A DNA stretch of 64,000 bases from Allobosea sp. (lineage in GTDB: Bacteria; Pseudomonadota; Alphaproteobacteria; Rhizobiales; Beijerinckiaceae). Below the pieces are notes generated by a model that saw only the letters and a program-made list of their open reading frames with translations, did no database searches and had not been told where the DNA came from. This document shows, in pieces, positions 9,478-18,900 of this stretch (its first letter is position 1; every line of letters begins with the position of its first letter). The stretch covers positions 1 through 64,000 of the forward strand of contig NZ_JAFKFW010000019.1 in NCBI RefSeq assembly GCF_017308015.1, given 5' to 3'. The translations under genes and the position numbers were made by a program.

Positions 9478-10143
9478 ATGACCACATCGACGACAAAGCC
9501 CTATGACGCCGAGGAGATCGAGGCGGCCCGCAAGCTCTTCGAGGGCCCGTGGGATTTCGTCTGGGCCTCGACCAAGATCGACGATCTGCCGCCGATGCGC
9601 GGTCAGGAGATCGCCTTCGCCGGGCGGTCGAATGTCGGCAAGTCCAGCCTGATCAACGCGCTGACGCGGCGCAACTCCCTGGCCCGCACCTCGCATACGC
9701 CCGGCCGGACCCAGCAGCTCAACTTCTTCCGACAGGTCGACCATGACGAGCGCCTGACCATCGTCGACATGCCGGGCTACGGCTATGCCGCCGTCGGCAA
9801 GGAGAAGGTCGCGGCCTGGACCCGGCTGATCCATGACTATCTGCGCGGACGCTCCAACCTGATGCGCGTCTATGTACTGATCGACGCCCGCCACGGCATC
9901 AAGGACGTCGACGGCGCCGTGCTGGAAACGCTCGACAAGGCCGCCGTGTCCTATCAGGTCGTGCTGACCAAGGGCGATGCGTTGAAGAAGGCCGACCAGC
10001 AGTTCATGACCGAGGCGACCTATGACGAGATCAAGCGCCGCCCGGCCGCCTTTCCCGAAGTGCTGCTGACCTCCAGCGAGACCGGGCTGGGAATCCCGGA
10101 ATTCCGCGCCGCGATCGGCCGCGTGCTGGCGGAGCACGGCTGA
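9478..10143 (+). CDS. engB: Ribosome biogenesis GTPase EngB/YsxC/YihA
   Basis: 221 residues. TRAFAC GTPase motifs are in order: G1 GRSNVGKSS, G3 DMPGYG and G4 TKGD. The N-terminal F-GPWDFVWAS region is typical of alphaproteobacterial EngB. It acts in assembly of the large ribosomal subunit. The ATG at 9478 lies ten bases after the acetyltransferase stop and gives the family length; an upstream in-frame start would overlap that gene. Confidence 0.95.
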   Translation: MTTSTTKPYDAEEIEAARKLFEGPWDFVWASTKIDDLPPMRGQEIAFAGRSNVGKSSLINALTRRNSLARTSHTPGRTQQLNFFRQVDHDERLTIVDMPGYGYAAVGKEKVAAWTRLIHDYLRGRSNLMRVYVLIDARHGIKDVDGAVLETLDKAAVSYQVVLTKGDALKKADQQFMTEATYDEIKRRPAAFPEVLLTSSETGLGIPEFRAAIGRVLAEHG

Positions 10144-10149
10144 GCCCGC

Positions 10150-10536
10150 ATGACCGCGACCCGCCTGCATCTGGCCCTTGCCGCGCTGATGGGCTTCGCC
10201 GGCGTCGCCTTGCTGGCGGCCGCGGCCCATGTCGCCGCCGATCCCGGCCATGTCCAGATCGCCGGGCAGATGCTGCTGTTCCATGCCTCGGTCGTTATCG
10301 GCGCGACGGCGGCGCGACGGGGCGGCCATCTCCACGACCTGCTGGCGCGGGTCGCGCTCTCGGCGATCATCGTCGGCGCGTGCCTGTTCTCGGCCGATCT
10401 CGCCCGGCGCGGTTTTGGCGGCACGGCGCTCTTTCCCCGCGCGGCACCGACCGGCGGCTGGTTCATGCTCCTTGGCTGGCTCGGGTTGGCTGTAGCCGCG
10501 GTTCTGTCAAAGCCCCCCGCGGATCGAGCCTATTGA
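10150..10536 (+). CDS. DUF423 family small membrane protein
   Basis: 128 residues with four predicted transmembrane helices. The DUF423 hallmarks are a gene start with LAALMGFAGVALLAAAAH, a mid-protein FHA and the GG-LFP-AAPTGG-FMLLGW region. It is five bases behind engB, hence probably co-transcribed. Function is unknown. Its 3' end overlaps the end of the convergent small gene by seven bases. Confidence 0.85.
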   Translation: MTATRLHLALAALMGFAGVALLAAAAHVAADPGHVQIAGQMLLFHASVVIGATAARRGGHLHDLLARVALSAIIVGACLFSADLARRGFGGTALFPRAAPTGGWFMLLGWLGLAVAAVLSKPPADRAY

Positions 10537-10712
10537 GGCATGCAGGTCATGCCATTGCGCTGCGCATTGGCGATGCAGTTTGCCTTGCTGGCATAACCCT
10601 CCGTTGAGGCCCCAACGATACGCCCGTTCGAGGCGATCCGGCGCCATCGCCATTCGTTACCGGACGGATATATTTCCCACCTGTCCCCGCTCCGGTCGGT
10701 GCAACTGCTCAT
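10530..10712 (-). CDS. Small YegP-like protein (DUF1508 domain)
   Basis: 60 residues. The motif pattern EIYPSGNEWRWRRIASNGRIV followed by STEGYASKANC matches one DUF1508/YegP repeat, a small beta-rich fold of unknown function. Two cysteines near the ends (C4, C57) and one in the centre (C46) are unusual for the family. Convergent with and slightly overlapping the DUF423 gene. Confidence 0.75.
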   Translation of the reverse strand: MSSCTDRSGDRWEIYPSGNEWRWRRIASNGRIVGASTEGYASKANCIANAQRNGMTCMPQ

Positions 10713-10878
10713 TGGATCTCTCCCTGTCTGCGAATCGACGTCTCCGCAACCAGTTAACGTGTATTTCCAATTTTACGCAATCTATGGTTGTGTTTTTGCA
10801 GCCATTCTTCCGCAGCCACGCAAGTTCGGGTAGAAGCGCGGCCGCCCCTTTCCCTGCGGCCGCGCGGAGCCTGCCCGA

Positions 10879-11775
10879 ATGACCGACCATCCCAACCTGA
10901 CGCCGTCGCAATCCGCCGAACTCCTGGTGCAGGCACTGCCGCATATGCAGCGCTACGACCAGGAAATCATCGTCATCAAATACGGCGGCAACGCCATGGG
11001 CGACGCGGCCACCGCCGAGGATTTCGCCGAGGATATCGTGCTGCTCGAGCAGTCCGGCCTGAAGCCGGTGGTCTGCCATGGAGGTGGCCCGCAGATCGCA
11101 GCGATGCTCAAGAAGCTCGGCATCCAGTCCGAGTTCAAGCAGGGCCTGCGCGTCACCGACGAGGCAACTGTCGAGGTCGTCGAGATGGTTCTGGCCGGCT
11201 CGGTCAACAAGGAGATCGTCGGCTACATCACCCGCGAGGGCGGGCGCGCCATCGGGCTCTGCGGCAAGGATGGCAACATGGTCACCGCGCGCAAGGTGAC
11301 GCGCACCGTGGTCGATCCCGATTCCAAGATCGAGGAAATCCTCGATCTCGGCTTTGTCGGCGAGCCCGAGAAGGTGAACACGACCGTGCTCGACGCGGTG
11401 CTGAAGGCGGAACTGATCCCGGTTCTGGCCCCAGTCTGCGCCGCCGCGGACGGCCAGACCTACAATGTCAACGCCGATACCTTCGCCGGCGCCATCGCCG
11501 GTGCGCTCAACGCCAAGCGCCTGCTGCTGCTGACCGACGTGCCCGGCGTGCTGAACAAGGACAAGCAGCTCATCCCCGAGCTGACGGTCGAGGAATGCCG
11601 ACACCTGATCGCCGACGGCACGATCTCCGGCGGCATGATCCCGAAGATCGAAACCTGCATCTACGCGCTGGAAAAGGGTGTCGAGGCCGTCGTCATCCTC
11701 GATGGCAAGGTGCCGCATGCGGCGCTGATCGAGCTCTTCACCGATACCGGCGCCGGCACGATCATCCGGCGCTGA
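10879..11775 (+). CDS. argB: Acetylglutamate kinase
   Basis: 298 residues. Amino-acid kinase fold with the phosphate-binding KYGGNAMG, the substrate region CHGGGPQI and the C-terminal [10 protein letters not shown] motif. It phosphorylates N-acetylglutamate, the second step of arginine synthesis. The N-terminal helix (residues 1-27) is the extension found in arginine-inhibited hexameric enzymes, so feedback inhibition by arginine is likely (inference). Other arginine genes lie at 49.9-54.5 kb. Confidence 0.97.
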   Translation: MTDHPNLTPSQSAELLVQALPHMQRYDQEIIVIKYGGNAMGDAATAEDFAEDIVLLEQSGLKPVVCHGGGPQIAAMLKKLGIQSEFKQGLRVTDEATVEVVEMVLAGSVNKEIVGYITREGGRAIGLCGKDGNMVTARKVTRTVVDPDSKIEEILDLGFVGEPEKVNTTVLDAVLKAELIPVLAPVCAAADGQTYNVNADTFAGAIAGALNAKRLLLLTDVPGVLNKDKQLIPELTVEECRHLIADGTISGGMIPKIETCIYALEKGVEAVVILDGKVPHAALIELFTDTGAGTIIRR

Positions 11776-11790
11776 AGCACACGCGCTCAA

Positions 11791-11900
11791 TCATCCCGGG
11801 TGACTGAAAGGGCACCCGGAATCCATGCCAGAACCTTGATCGCAGGGCTCCGAAATGGATACTCGATCGGCGTCGCTGACGCCGCTTGTCCGGAATGACG
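11791..11900. repeat. REP-like inverted repeat, copy 1
   Basis: Begins TCATCCCGGGTGACTG and ends CTTGTCCGGAATGACG, so the outer arms are inverted (CGTCAT-CCGG). It is related to the copy at 14065-14178. Occupies most of the gap between argB and the nucleotidase gene. Confidence 0.75.
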
Positions 11901-11985
11901 GCGGTGAAGGTTTCAAGAGCTGCGCGATTAAGCACCCACCAAGGACTTGCGGCGCAGACTTCGGCTCGCCACATCTCAGAGTCCC

Positions 11986-12726
11986 ATGAAAACACTCGCA
12001 GACACACCGGCCGCGCCACCACTCCTGACGACAGATGCCTTCGCGCATGTCGACCACTGGATCTTCGATCTCGACAACACACTCTACTCGCATGAGAGCC
12101 GTGTCTGGCCGCAGGTCAACGAGCGGATCACGCTGTTCCTGCAGGAATTGTTCGGGCTCGACGGCCTGTCCTCGCATGCGCTGCGGCAATATTACTATCA
12201 CCGCTACGGCACGACGCTGAAGGGGCTGATGGAGGAGCATCGGATCGATCCCGACCAGTTCCTCGATTTCGCCCATGATATCGACCTGACGCTGCTCGAG
12301 CCGGATCCGAACCTCGGGGCGGCGCTGGCGGCCCTGCCCGGCCGCAAGCTTATCCTGACCAATGGCTCGGTCGGTCATGCCAGGAATGTCGCCGGCAAAC
12401 TCGGCATCCTCGACCAGTTCGAGGATATCTTCGATATCGTCCATGCCGGCTTCCTGCCGAAGCCTGAACGCGCGACCTACGAGAATTTCCTCGCCAAGCA
12501 CTCCGTCGACCCCGGACGCGCCGCGATGTTCGAGGATATCGAGAAGAACCTCATCGTGCCGAGCGATCTCGGCATGAAGACCGTGCTGATCGTGCCCAAG
12601 ACGCCCGACCCTTTCCGCGAGGACTGGGAGCAGGTCGCGAGCGATGCCGGCCATGTCCATCACGTCACCGCCGACCTCACCGGCTTCCTGACGCCGCTCG
12701 GTCGCTCGGACGAACGCCAGGCCTGA
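11986..12726 (+). CDS. HAD-family pyrimidine 5'-nucleotidase
   Basis: 246 residues. HAD motif I FDLDNTLY, motif II LTNGS, and motif III/IV in KPERATYENF...MFEDIEKNL. The conserved H-WIFDLDNTLY and C-terminal region match the SDT1/PHM8-like bacterial pyrimidine 5'-nucleotidase subfamily, which dephosphorylates UMP/CMP-type substrates. ATG at 11986 is chosen; a start 13 codons upstream adds an unlikely basic leader. Confidence 0.85.
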   Translation: MKTLADTPAAPPLLTTDAFAHVDHWIFDLDNTLYSHESRVWPQVNERITLFLQELFGLDGLSSHALRQYYYHRYGTTLKGLMEEHRIDPDQFLDFAHDIDLTLLEPDPNLGAALAALPGRKLILTNGSVGHARNVAGKLGILDQFEDIFDIVHAGFLPKPERATYENFLAKHSVDPGRAAMFEDIEKNLIVPSDLGMKTVLIVPKTPDPFREDWEQVASDAGHVHHVTADLTGFLTPLGRSDERQA

Positions 12727-12770
12727 GCGGGAGAGCTTTTCTTCCACCCGCCTTCCTTGGAAAAGGAAAT

Positions 12771-12832
12771 TCCGTTCTTCTTTACGAACCTCTTGGGAGC
12801 TGATACTGCTCTTGTCCGTTATAAAGAACGGA
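12771..12832 (+). promoter_or_regulatory. Structured 5' leader before metZ
   Basis: TCCGTTCTT (12771-12779) is complementary to AAGAACGGA (12824-12832). The enclosed 44 bases contain a second possible hairpin (GAGC/GCTC). The base of the stem lies 11 bases from the metZ ATG, so the structure could occlude the ribosome site. It does not match the SAM-II consensus. Confidence 0.45.
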
Positions 12833-12843
12833 TCGAGAGTTCC

Positions 12844-14040
12844 ATGCCGGCACCGGACAACGCCGCAGCCAAGCTGCATCCCGAGACCCGCCTCGTCCAT
12901 GACGGCATCCAGCGCTCGCAGTTCGGCGAGACCTCAGAGGCGCTGTTCCTGACACAGGGCCATGTCTACGACAGCGCCGCACAGGCCGAGGGCCGCTTCC
13001 TGAACACCGATCCCGGTTTCCAGTACGGCCGGCTCGGCAATCCCACGACGGCGATGCTGGAGGAGCGCATGGCCTCCTTCGAGGGTGCCGAGGCCTGCCG
13101 CGCCACCGCGACCGGCATGGCGGCCGTCACCGCTGCGATGATGGCCCCGGTGCGGGCCGGCGACCATGTCGTGGCGGCGCGCGCGCTGTTCGGCTCCTGT
13201 CGCTACATCATCGAGGACCATCTGCCGCGCTACGGCGTCGAGACGACGCTGGTCGAAGGCACCGACCTCGATGCCTGGCGCCGGGCGATCCGGCCCAACA
13301 CCAAGCTGTTCTTCCTGGAATCGCCGTCGAACCCGACACTCGAAGTGCTCGACATCGCGGCCATCGCGGCCATCGCGAAGGAGGCCGGCGCAAAACTCGT
13401 CGTCGACAATGTCTTCGCCACACCGCTCTACCAGCGCCCCCTCGAGCTCGGCGCCGATATCGTCGTCTATTCCGCGACCAAGCATATCGACGGCCAGGGC
13501 CGCTGCCTCGGCGGGCTGATCCTCGGCTCGAAGGCGCTGATCGAGGCCGATATCCAGAATTTCCTGCGCCAGACCGGCCCGGTGCTCTCGCCGTTCAACG
13601 CCTGGGTGATGCTGAAGGCGCTGGAGACGCTGCCTTTGCGCGTCGGCAGGCAGGCCGAGAACGCGACCAAGGTCGCCGACTGGCTGGCCGCGCAGAGCAA
13701 GCCGACCAAGGTGATCTTCCCCGGCCACAAGAACCACCCGCAGGCCGAGATCATCAAGCGCCAGATGAGTGGCCCCTCGACCATGATCGCCTTCGAGGTG
13801 CCCGGCGGCAAGACAGGCGCCTATCGCCTGCTCGATGCCTGCAAACTGATCCGGATCTCGAACAATCTCGGCGACGCCAAGAGCCTGATCGTCCATCCGG
13901 CGACGACGACGCATCAGCGCTTCACCCCGGAAGTGCGCGCCGCGATGGGGGTCAGCGATGGGCTGATCCGCCTCTCGATCGGGCTCGAGCACCATGACGA
14001 CCTGATCGCCGACCTGGAGCAGGCGCTGGCGAAGGTTTGA
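12844..14040 (+). CDS. metZ: O-succinylhomoserine sulfhydrylase
   Basis: 398 residues. Cys/Met-metabolism PLP family: N-terminal PETRLVHDG, YGRLGNPT, and the PLP lysine in YSATKHIDGQGR. The GQGR context and LKALETLPLRV agree with the MetZ branch, which makes homocysteine directly from O-succinyl- or O-acetylhomoserine and sulfide. ATG at 12844 gives family length; the frame stays open upstream through the structured leader. It stands alone between two repeats or hairpins. Confidence 0.93.
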   Translation: MPAPDNAAAKLHPETRLVHDGIQRSQFGETSEALFLTQGHVYDSAAQAEGRFLNTDPGFQYGRLGNPTTAMLEERMASFEGAEACRATATGMAAVTAAMMAPVRAGDHVVAARALFGSCRYIIEDHLPRYGVETTLVEGTDLDAWRRAIRPNTKLFFLESPSNPTLEVLDIAAIAAIAKEAGAKLVVDNVFATPLYQRPLELGADIVVYSATKHIDGQGRCLGGLILGSKALIEADIQNFLRQTGPVLSPFNAWVMLKALETLPLRVGRQAENATKVADWLAAQSKPTKVIFPGHKNHPQAEIIKRQMSGPSTMIAFEVPGGKTGAYRLLDACKLIRISNNLGDAKSLIVHPATTTHQRFTPEVRAAMGVSDGLIRLSIGLEHHDDLIADLEQALAKV

Positions 14041-14064
14041 GGGCTTTTCCGCACGAACCTCCAC

Positions 14065-14178
14065 CGTCATCCCGGGCGGAGCGAAGCGGAGACCCGGGAT
14101 CCATTCCGGAGCGCTACCGATAGAGGTTCAGGCATGGGTCCCGGATCGGCGCCGCTTCGCGGCTTGTCCGGGATGACG
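14065..14178. repeat. REP-like inverted repeat, copy 2
   Basis: Long imperfect palindrome: CGTCATCCCGGGCGGAGCGA at the left and CTTGTCCGGGATGACG at the right, with arms of roughly 45 bases including CCCGGGATCCAT and its counterpart ATGGGTCCCGGATC. Located between metZ and hisB. Confidence 0.85.
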
Positions 14179-14270
14179 GCGGCGGGTTTGAACAAGGTCG
14201 CCCCTGTGGCCATCGCCGCCAGCCCCTGCTAAAGCGGGGCCGTTTCCCGCTAAAGGCTTGAGAGGCCAGC

Positions 14271-14858
14271 ATGCGTTCGGGCGAAGTGAAGCGCCGCACC
14301 AACGAGACCGATATCGCGGTCTCGCTCCTGATCGACGGCACCGGCAAGGCCGATATCGCCACCGGCGTCGGCTTCTTCGACCATATGCTCGACCTCTTCG
14401 CCCGCCATTCGCTGATCGATCTCACGGTCAAAGTGAAGGGCGACACGCATATCGACGACCACCATTCCGTCGAGGATGCCGGCATCGCCATGGGCGAAGC
14501 CCTGAAGCAGGCGCTCGGCACGAAGAAGGGCATCCGCCGCTATGCCGATGTGCACCTGCCGATGGACGAGACGCTGACCCGCGTCGCCGTCGATGTCTCC
14601 GGCCGCCCGTTCCTGGTCTTCCGCACCGAGTTCAAGACGCAGAAGATCGGCACCTTCGATACCGAGCTGGTGCGCGAGTTCTTCCAGGCCTTCGCGATCA
14701 ATGCCGGCATCACGCTGCATGTCGAGACGCTCTACGGCGACAACGCCCACCATATCGCCGAAAGCTGCTTCAAGGGGCTGGCGCGGGCGCTGCGTCAGGC
14801 GCTGAACGTCGATCCGCGCGAGGGCGACCGCGTGCCCTCGACCAAGGGCGCCTTGTAG
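14271..14858 (+). CDS. hisB: Imidazoleglycerol-phosphate dehydratase
   Basis: 195 residues, the monofunctional length. It shows the two metal-binding histidine motifs HHSVEDAG (about residues 64-71) and DNAHHIAES (about 161-169). It dehydrates IGP to imidazole-acetol phosphate. It is first of a plus-strand histidine cluster, with a GAGAGG ribosome site eight bases before the ATG. Confidence 0.97.
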   Translation: MRSGEVKRRTNETDIAVSLLIDGTGKADIATGVGFFDHMLDLFARHSLIDLTVKVKGDTHIDDHHSVEDAGIAMGEALKQALGTKKGIRRYADVHLPMDETLTRVAVDVSGRPFLVFRTEFKTQKIGTFDTELVREFFQAFAINAGITLHVETLYGDNAHHIAESCFKGLARALRQALNVDPREGDRVPSTKGAL

Positions 14859-14867
14859 GAGGTCTCG

Positions 14868-15356
14868 ATGGCATTCTACACCGTCATGACGCCGCCGCCC
14901 GACGGCGGCGACCGGCGCGAGGAGATCGAGCAGGCACGCCTCATCCCCGAGAGCTTCGCCTTGGGTGCCTTCCTGCTCACAGGGCTATGGCTTCTGGGCA
15001 AGCGGCTGTGGCTGGCCACCCTGATCTTGATGCTGGCCTGGATCGCCATCTTCTATGTCCAAACCCGCTTAGGCCTGCATCCGACCGCGCTCGGACTGAT
15101 CTACTGGTCGATCGCGCTGTTCCTGGGCATCGAGGGGAACAACCTCGTCGTCCGCAAGCTTGCCCGCAAGGGCTGGCGGCTCGCCGATGTCGTCGAGGCC
15201 CGCAGCCTGCCCGAGGCCGAGCGCCGCTATTTCGAGCGGGCGCTGGCCGGAGAAACGACGATGCCACGCGCCGAAGCTGCTCCGCCCGCAGCGGCGGTGC
15301 GGCCAAGCGGCCCGCTGCCGATCATCGGGCTGTTTCCGGAGGCCCGGGGACGATGA
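14868..15356 (+). CDS. DUF2628 membrane protein in the his cluster
   Basis: 162 residues. N-terminal [10 protein letters not shown], then [18 protein letters not shown] and two or three further hydrophobic segments, then a Pro/Ala-rich tail. A DUF2628 protein between hisB and hisH is recurrent in Rhizobiales, yet no histidine role is known. It has an AGGAGG ribosome site overlapping the hisB stop, and its TGA overlaps the hisH ATG. Confidence 0.85.
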   Translation: MAFYTVMTPPPDGGDRREEIEQARLIPESFALGAFLLTGLWLLGKRLWLATLILMLAWIAIFYVQTRLGLHPTALGLIYWSIALFLGIEGNNLVVRKLARKGWRLADVVEARSLPEAERRYFERALAGETTMPRAEAAPPAAAVRPSGPLPIIGLFPEARGR

Positions 15357-16009
15357 GCCAGAGCGTCGCGATCATCGATTACGGCTCGGGCAACCTGCAC
15401 TCGGCCGCGAAAGCTTTCGAGCGGGCTGCGGCGGAAGCCGGCATTCGCTCGACCATTCATGTCACCAGCGACACCGACGTGGTGCGCGCGGCCGATCGCA
15501 TCGTGCTGCCGGGTGTCGGCGCCTTCGCCGATTGCCGGCGCGGGCTCGATGCGGTGCCGGGCATGGTCGAGACGCTGGAAGAGATCGTGCGGGGCAAGGG
15601 CCGTCCCTTCCTCGGCATCTGCGTCGGCATGCAGCTCCTCGCCTCGCGCGGGCTGGAATACACGATCACACAGGGCCTAGGCTGGATTCCCGGCGACGTC
15701 ACGCTGATCAAGCCGAAGGACGAGGCCCTCAAGATCCCGCATATGGGCTGGAATACCCTGCACAAGCAGGACGAGCATCCGCTGCTCGACGGCATCGAGA
15801 CCGGCCCGCAAGGGCTGCACGCCTATTTCGTCCATTCCTATGCACTCGCGGCCGAGCGCTCGCAGGACGTGCTGGCCCTGACCGACCATGGCGGGCCTGT
15901 GACGGCGATGGTCGCGCATGGCAATGTCGCCGGCACGCAATTCCACCCCGAGAAGAGCCAGAAGCTGGGGCTGAAGCTCATCACGAATTTCCTGAGCTGG
16001 GCACCATGA
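15353..16009 (+). CDS. hisH: Imidazole glycerol phosphate synthase, glutaminase subunit
   Basis: 218 residues. Class I glutamine amidotransferase with nucleophile Cys in GICVGMQLL and the His/Glu pair in QFHPEKSQ. It supplies ammonia to HisF. The start overlaps the DUF2628 stop, and its own stop overlaps the hisA start (both ATGA), so the genes are translationally coupled. Confidence 0.97.
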   Translation: MSQSVAIIDYGSGNLHSAAKAFERAAAEAGIRSTIHVTSDTDVVRAADRIVLPGVGAFADCRRGLDAVPGMVETLEEIVRGKGRPFLGICVGMQLLASRGLEYTITQGLGWIPGDVTLIKPKDEALKIPHMGWNTLHKQDEHPLLDGIETGPQGLHAYFVHSYALAAERSQDVLALTDHGGPVTAMVAHGNVAGTQFHPEKSQKLGLKLITNFLSWAP

Positions 16010-16737
16010 TCCTCTTTCCCGCAATCGACCTGAAGGAAGGCCGCTGCGTCCGCCTCAAGCAGGGCGACATGGCACAGGCCACGATCTTCAACGACGATCC
16101 GGCCGCGCAGGCCGCCGATTTCGAGGTCCAGGGCTTCCAGTGGCTGCATGTCGTCGATCTCGACGGCGCCTTCGCCGGCAAGCCGATGAACGCGGCCGCG
16201 GTCGAGGCGATCCTGCAGCGCGTGGCGTTTCCGGTCCAGCTCGGCGGCGGCATCCGCGACATGAAGACGGTCGCCGGCTGGCTGGAAAAGGGTATCCGCC
16301 GCGTCATCATCGGGACGGCAGCTGTGCGCGATCCCGGCTTCGTGCGCGAGGCGGTGAAGGCTTTTCCGGGCCAGGTTGCGGTCGGCATCGACGCGCGCGA
16401 CGGCTTTGTGGCCGTGGAAGGCTGGGCCGAGACCTCTTCGCTCGCAGCGGCCGATCTCGGCAAGCGCTTCGAGGATGCCGGGGTTGCTGCGATCATCTAC
16501 ACGGACATCGCCCGCGACGGCATGCTCCAGGGCATCAACTGGGAAGGCACGATCGCGCTGGCGCAAGCCGTCTCGATCCCGGTGATCGCCTCGGGCGGGC
16601 TGGCCTCGATGGCCGATATCGAGCGGCTCTGCAACGACGACGCCGCAATCCTCGAGGGCGCGATCACCGGCCGGGCACTCTATGACGGGCGTATCGATCC
16701 CACGGCCGCCCTGAAGCGGCTGGCGCGGGCGGCCTGA
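16006..16737 (+). CDS. hisA: ProFAR isomerase
   Basis: 243 residues, TIM barrel. The first catalytic aspartate is in [17 protein letters not shown], and the half-barrel phosphate motifs are QLGGGIRD and IASGGLAS. It converts ProFAR to PRFAR. The gene starts inside the hisH stop and ends three bases from the convergent carbonic anhydrase stop. Confidence 0.97.
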   Translation: MILFPAIDLKEGRCVRLKQGDMAQATIFNDDPAAQAADFEVQGFQWLHVVDLDGAFAGKPMNAAAVEAILQRVAFPVQLGGGIRDMKTVAGWLEKGIRRVIIGTAAVRDPGFVREAVKAFPGQVAVGIDARDGFVAVEGWAETSSLAAADLGKRFEDAGVAAIIYTDIARDGMLQGINWEGTIALAQAVSIPVIASGGLASMADIERLCNDDAAILEGAITGRALYDGRIDPTAALKRLARAA

Positions 16738-16740
16738 GCC

Positions 16741-17457
16741 TCAGATCAGCTTCACCTTGCCGGTCGCGAGATCGTAGACTCCGCCGGCAATCGTCAGCTT
16801 CTTCTCCGCGACGCGTTGGGCGATGATCGGCCCTGCCGTCTTCAGGCGTTCGACGTTGAGCAGGACATTCGCCTCCGTCGCTTCCGCGAGCAGGTCGGCG
16901 GCGCCGGCTTTCTGTACCGCCTCGACAGCCGGGCGGATCGCGCTGACCAGCGCCGGGAGGTGGCCAGGAAGCTGCGTTCCATTCTTGACGACATCGATGG
17001 TGGAGGCGATCGCACCGCAACGCGTATGCCCGAGCACCATGATCAGCGGCGATTGCAGGATGGCGGCACCGAATTCGAGGCTGGCGAGCCCATCCTCGTT
17101 GACGAAATTCCCGGCGACCCGGACGACGAACAGGTCGCCTGCGCTCTGGTCGAAGGCGAGCTCAGGCGCGACACGGGAATCGGCACAGCTCACGATCGAG
17201 GCGAAGGGATGCTGGGAACGTGCGCGCGCCGCACGGCCCGCGGAGAAATCACGCCGCCGCGGCTTGTTGGCGACATAACGGGCATTGCCCGCCATCAGGC
17301 GCTTGAGCGCCTCGTCCCCCGTCACCACAGTTCCGGTCCGGGCATCCGCCGGCGAGGCAAGCCCGGCCGCGCCAGCAGCAAAGCCAACACCGGCGGTCAG
17401 AAAGAAGCGGCGCGACAGGCCGGCCCGTCGGGCATCAGAAATGCAACGTTCGCACAT
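16741..17457 (-). CDS. Beta-type carbonic anhydrase with Tat signal
   Basis: 238 residues. The leader has a twin-arginine motif (SRRFFLTAG) and hydrophobic segment, so the folded enzyme is probably exported to the periplasm. Zinc ligands of beta carbonic anhydrases are visible: SCADSRV and GHTRCGA. It interconverts CO2 and bicarbonate. It sits on the opposite strand between hisA and hisF, interrupting the histidine cluster. Confidence 0.92.
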   Translation of the reverse strand: MCERCISDARRAGLSRRFFLTAGVGFAAGAAGLASPADARTGTVVTGDEALKRLMAGNARYVANKPRRRDFSAGRAARARSQHPFASIVSCADSRVAPELAFDQSAGDLFVVRVAGNFVNEDGLASLEFGAAILQSPLIMVLGHTRCGAIASTIDVVKNGTQLPGHLPALVSAIRPAVEAVQKAGAADLLAEATEANVLLNVERLKTAGPIIAQRVAEKKLTIAGGVYDLATGKVKLI

Positions 17458-17732
17458 GACAGCTCCCCCGCATCAGGACGGGAGGTTTCCCGTCGCTGGT
17501 CGCGCTAAACCTACCGATAATTCGTGAACAAGCGCTGCATCGCTCGCCGTGAATATTCCGGCCCGTGCGAATCTCGGACCGCAGTCTGCGCGAGGATCGT
17601 CGCGCCCCGCAGATTCATCGATGCAATAGCCATGGAACTCCCCTCCTCGGACTGCTATCAGTCCCCGCCAGCAGAGCCGGGCTGCCGCTGGCGATTGGTC
17701 GGCCCTGCGCCCCGCAGACAGCGATGCCGCCG

Positions 17733-18497
17733 ATGACCCTGAAGACCCGCATCATCCCCTGCCTCGACGTCAAGGACGGCCGCGTCGTCAAGGGCGTGAA
17801 GTTCCTCGACCTCGTCGATGCCGGCGACCCCGTCGAGGCGGCCAAGGCCTATGATGCGGCCGGGGCCGACGAGCTCTGCTTTCTCGACATCACCGCGAGC
17901 CACGAGGCGCGCGGCATCCTGCTCGACGTGGTCACCCGCACGGCCGAAGCCTGCTTCATGCCGCTCACCGTCGGCGGCGGGGTGCGCAAGGTCGAGGATA
18001 TCCGCGCGCTGCTACTTGCCGGCGCCGACAAGGTCTCAATCAACACGGCCGCCGTGACCAACCGCCAGTTCGTCAAGGAAGCGGCCGAGAAATTCGGCGA
18101 CCAATGCGTCGTCGTCGCGATCGACGCCAAGCAGGTGACTCCCGGCCGCTGGGAGATCTTCACGCATGGCGGGCGCAATGCCACCGGGATCGAGGCCGTC
18201 GCCTTCGCGCGCGAGGTCGTCTCGCTCGGCGCCGGCGAATTGCTGGTCACCTCGATGGATCGCGATGGCACCAAGGTCGGTTACGATCTCGGCCTGACGC
18301 GCGCGATCGCGGATGCGGTCTCTGTCCCGGTCATCGCCTCGGGCGGCGTCGGCGATCTCGACGATCTTGTCGCGGGCGTCGCGCAGGGCCATGCCTCGGC
18401 CGTGCTCGCTGCCTCGATCTTCCATTTCGGCACCTACACGATCGGCCAGGCCAAGGCACATATGGCGCAAGCCGGGCTCAGGATGAGGCTGGACTGA
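17733..18497 (+). CDS. hisF: Imidazole glycerol phosphate synthase, cyclase subunit
   Basis: 254 residues. Catalytic aspartates lie in [16 protein letters not shown] and TSMDRDGTK, with phosphate motifs TVGGGVR and IASGGVGD. It joins PRFAR with HisH-derived ammonia to give IGP and AICAR. ATG at 17733 ([11 protein letters not shown]) matches the common family start; ATG at 17724 would add three residues. Separated from hisA by the carbonic anhydrase, so it needs its own promoter in 17458-17732. Confidence 0.96.
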   Translation: MTLKTRIIPCLDVKDGRVVKGVKFLDLVDAGDPVEAAKAYDAAGADELCFLDITASHEARGILLDVVTRTAEACFMPLTVGGGVRKVEDIRALLLAGADKVSINTAAVTNRQFVKEAAEKFGDQCVVVAIDAKQVTPGRWEIFTHGGRNATGIEAVAFAREVVSLGAGELLVTSMDRDGTKVGYDLGLTRAIADAVSVPVIASGGVGDLDDLVAGVAQGHASAVLAASIFHFGTYTIGQAKAHMAQAGLRMRLD

Positions 18498-18498
18498 G

Positions 18499-18819
18499 AT
18501 GGCCGGATTCACCCTCTCCGATCTCGAGGCCCGCGTAGCCGAGCGCGCCGCCGCCTCACCCGAGGAATCCTGGACGGCGAAGCTCTTGGCCGCCGGTCCC
18601 GAACGCGCCGCCAAGAAATTTGGCGAAGAGGCGGTCGAGGCCGTGATCGCAGCCGTGAAGGGCGATCGCGCCGAACTGATCGCCGAGAGCGCCGACGTGC
18701 TCTATCATCTTTTGGTTGTGCTTCGGGCGCGCAATGTTGCATTGCAAGACGTCTTGAGCCAGCTTGAGGCCCGCACGGCCCGCTCCGGGCTGGCGGAAAA
18801 GGCGTCCAGACCCCGGTAG
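18499..18819 (+). CDS. hisE: Phosphoribosyl-ATP diphosphatase
   Basis: 106 residues. All-alpha NTP-PPase fold with [22 protein letters not shown] and the metal-binding [10 protein letters not shown] motif. It is the second step of histidine synthesis. It starts one base after the hisF stop and is not fused to HisI. Confidence 0.95.
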   Translation: MAGFTLSDLEARVAERAAASPEESWTAKLLAAGPERAAKKFGEEAVEAVIAAVKGDRAELIAESADVLYHLLVVLRARNVALQDVLSQLEARTARSGLAEKASRPR

Positions 18820-18900
18820 CTTGCCGGCGGAGTTGCGTGAGGACGGACCCGGCAGGATGACCCTCCCTTGAACCTCGAAGCCTGGATTGCGGGTCGCGTC

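Noticed and set aside
12727-12843. SAM-II riboswitch upstream of metZ
   Set aside because: The conserved SAM-II core, including the downstream GCTAAA segment, is absent; only a simple hairpin is visible.
14258-15352. Single open frame through hisB and DUF2628 into hisH
   Set aside because: The part before 15353 is out of phase with hisB and DUF2628 and arginine-rich; only the HisH portion is protein-like.
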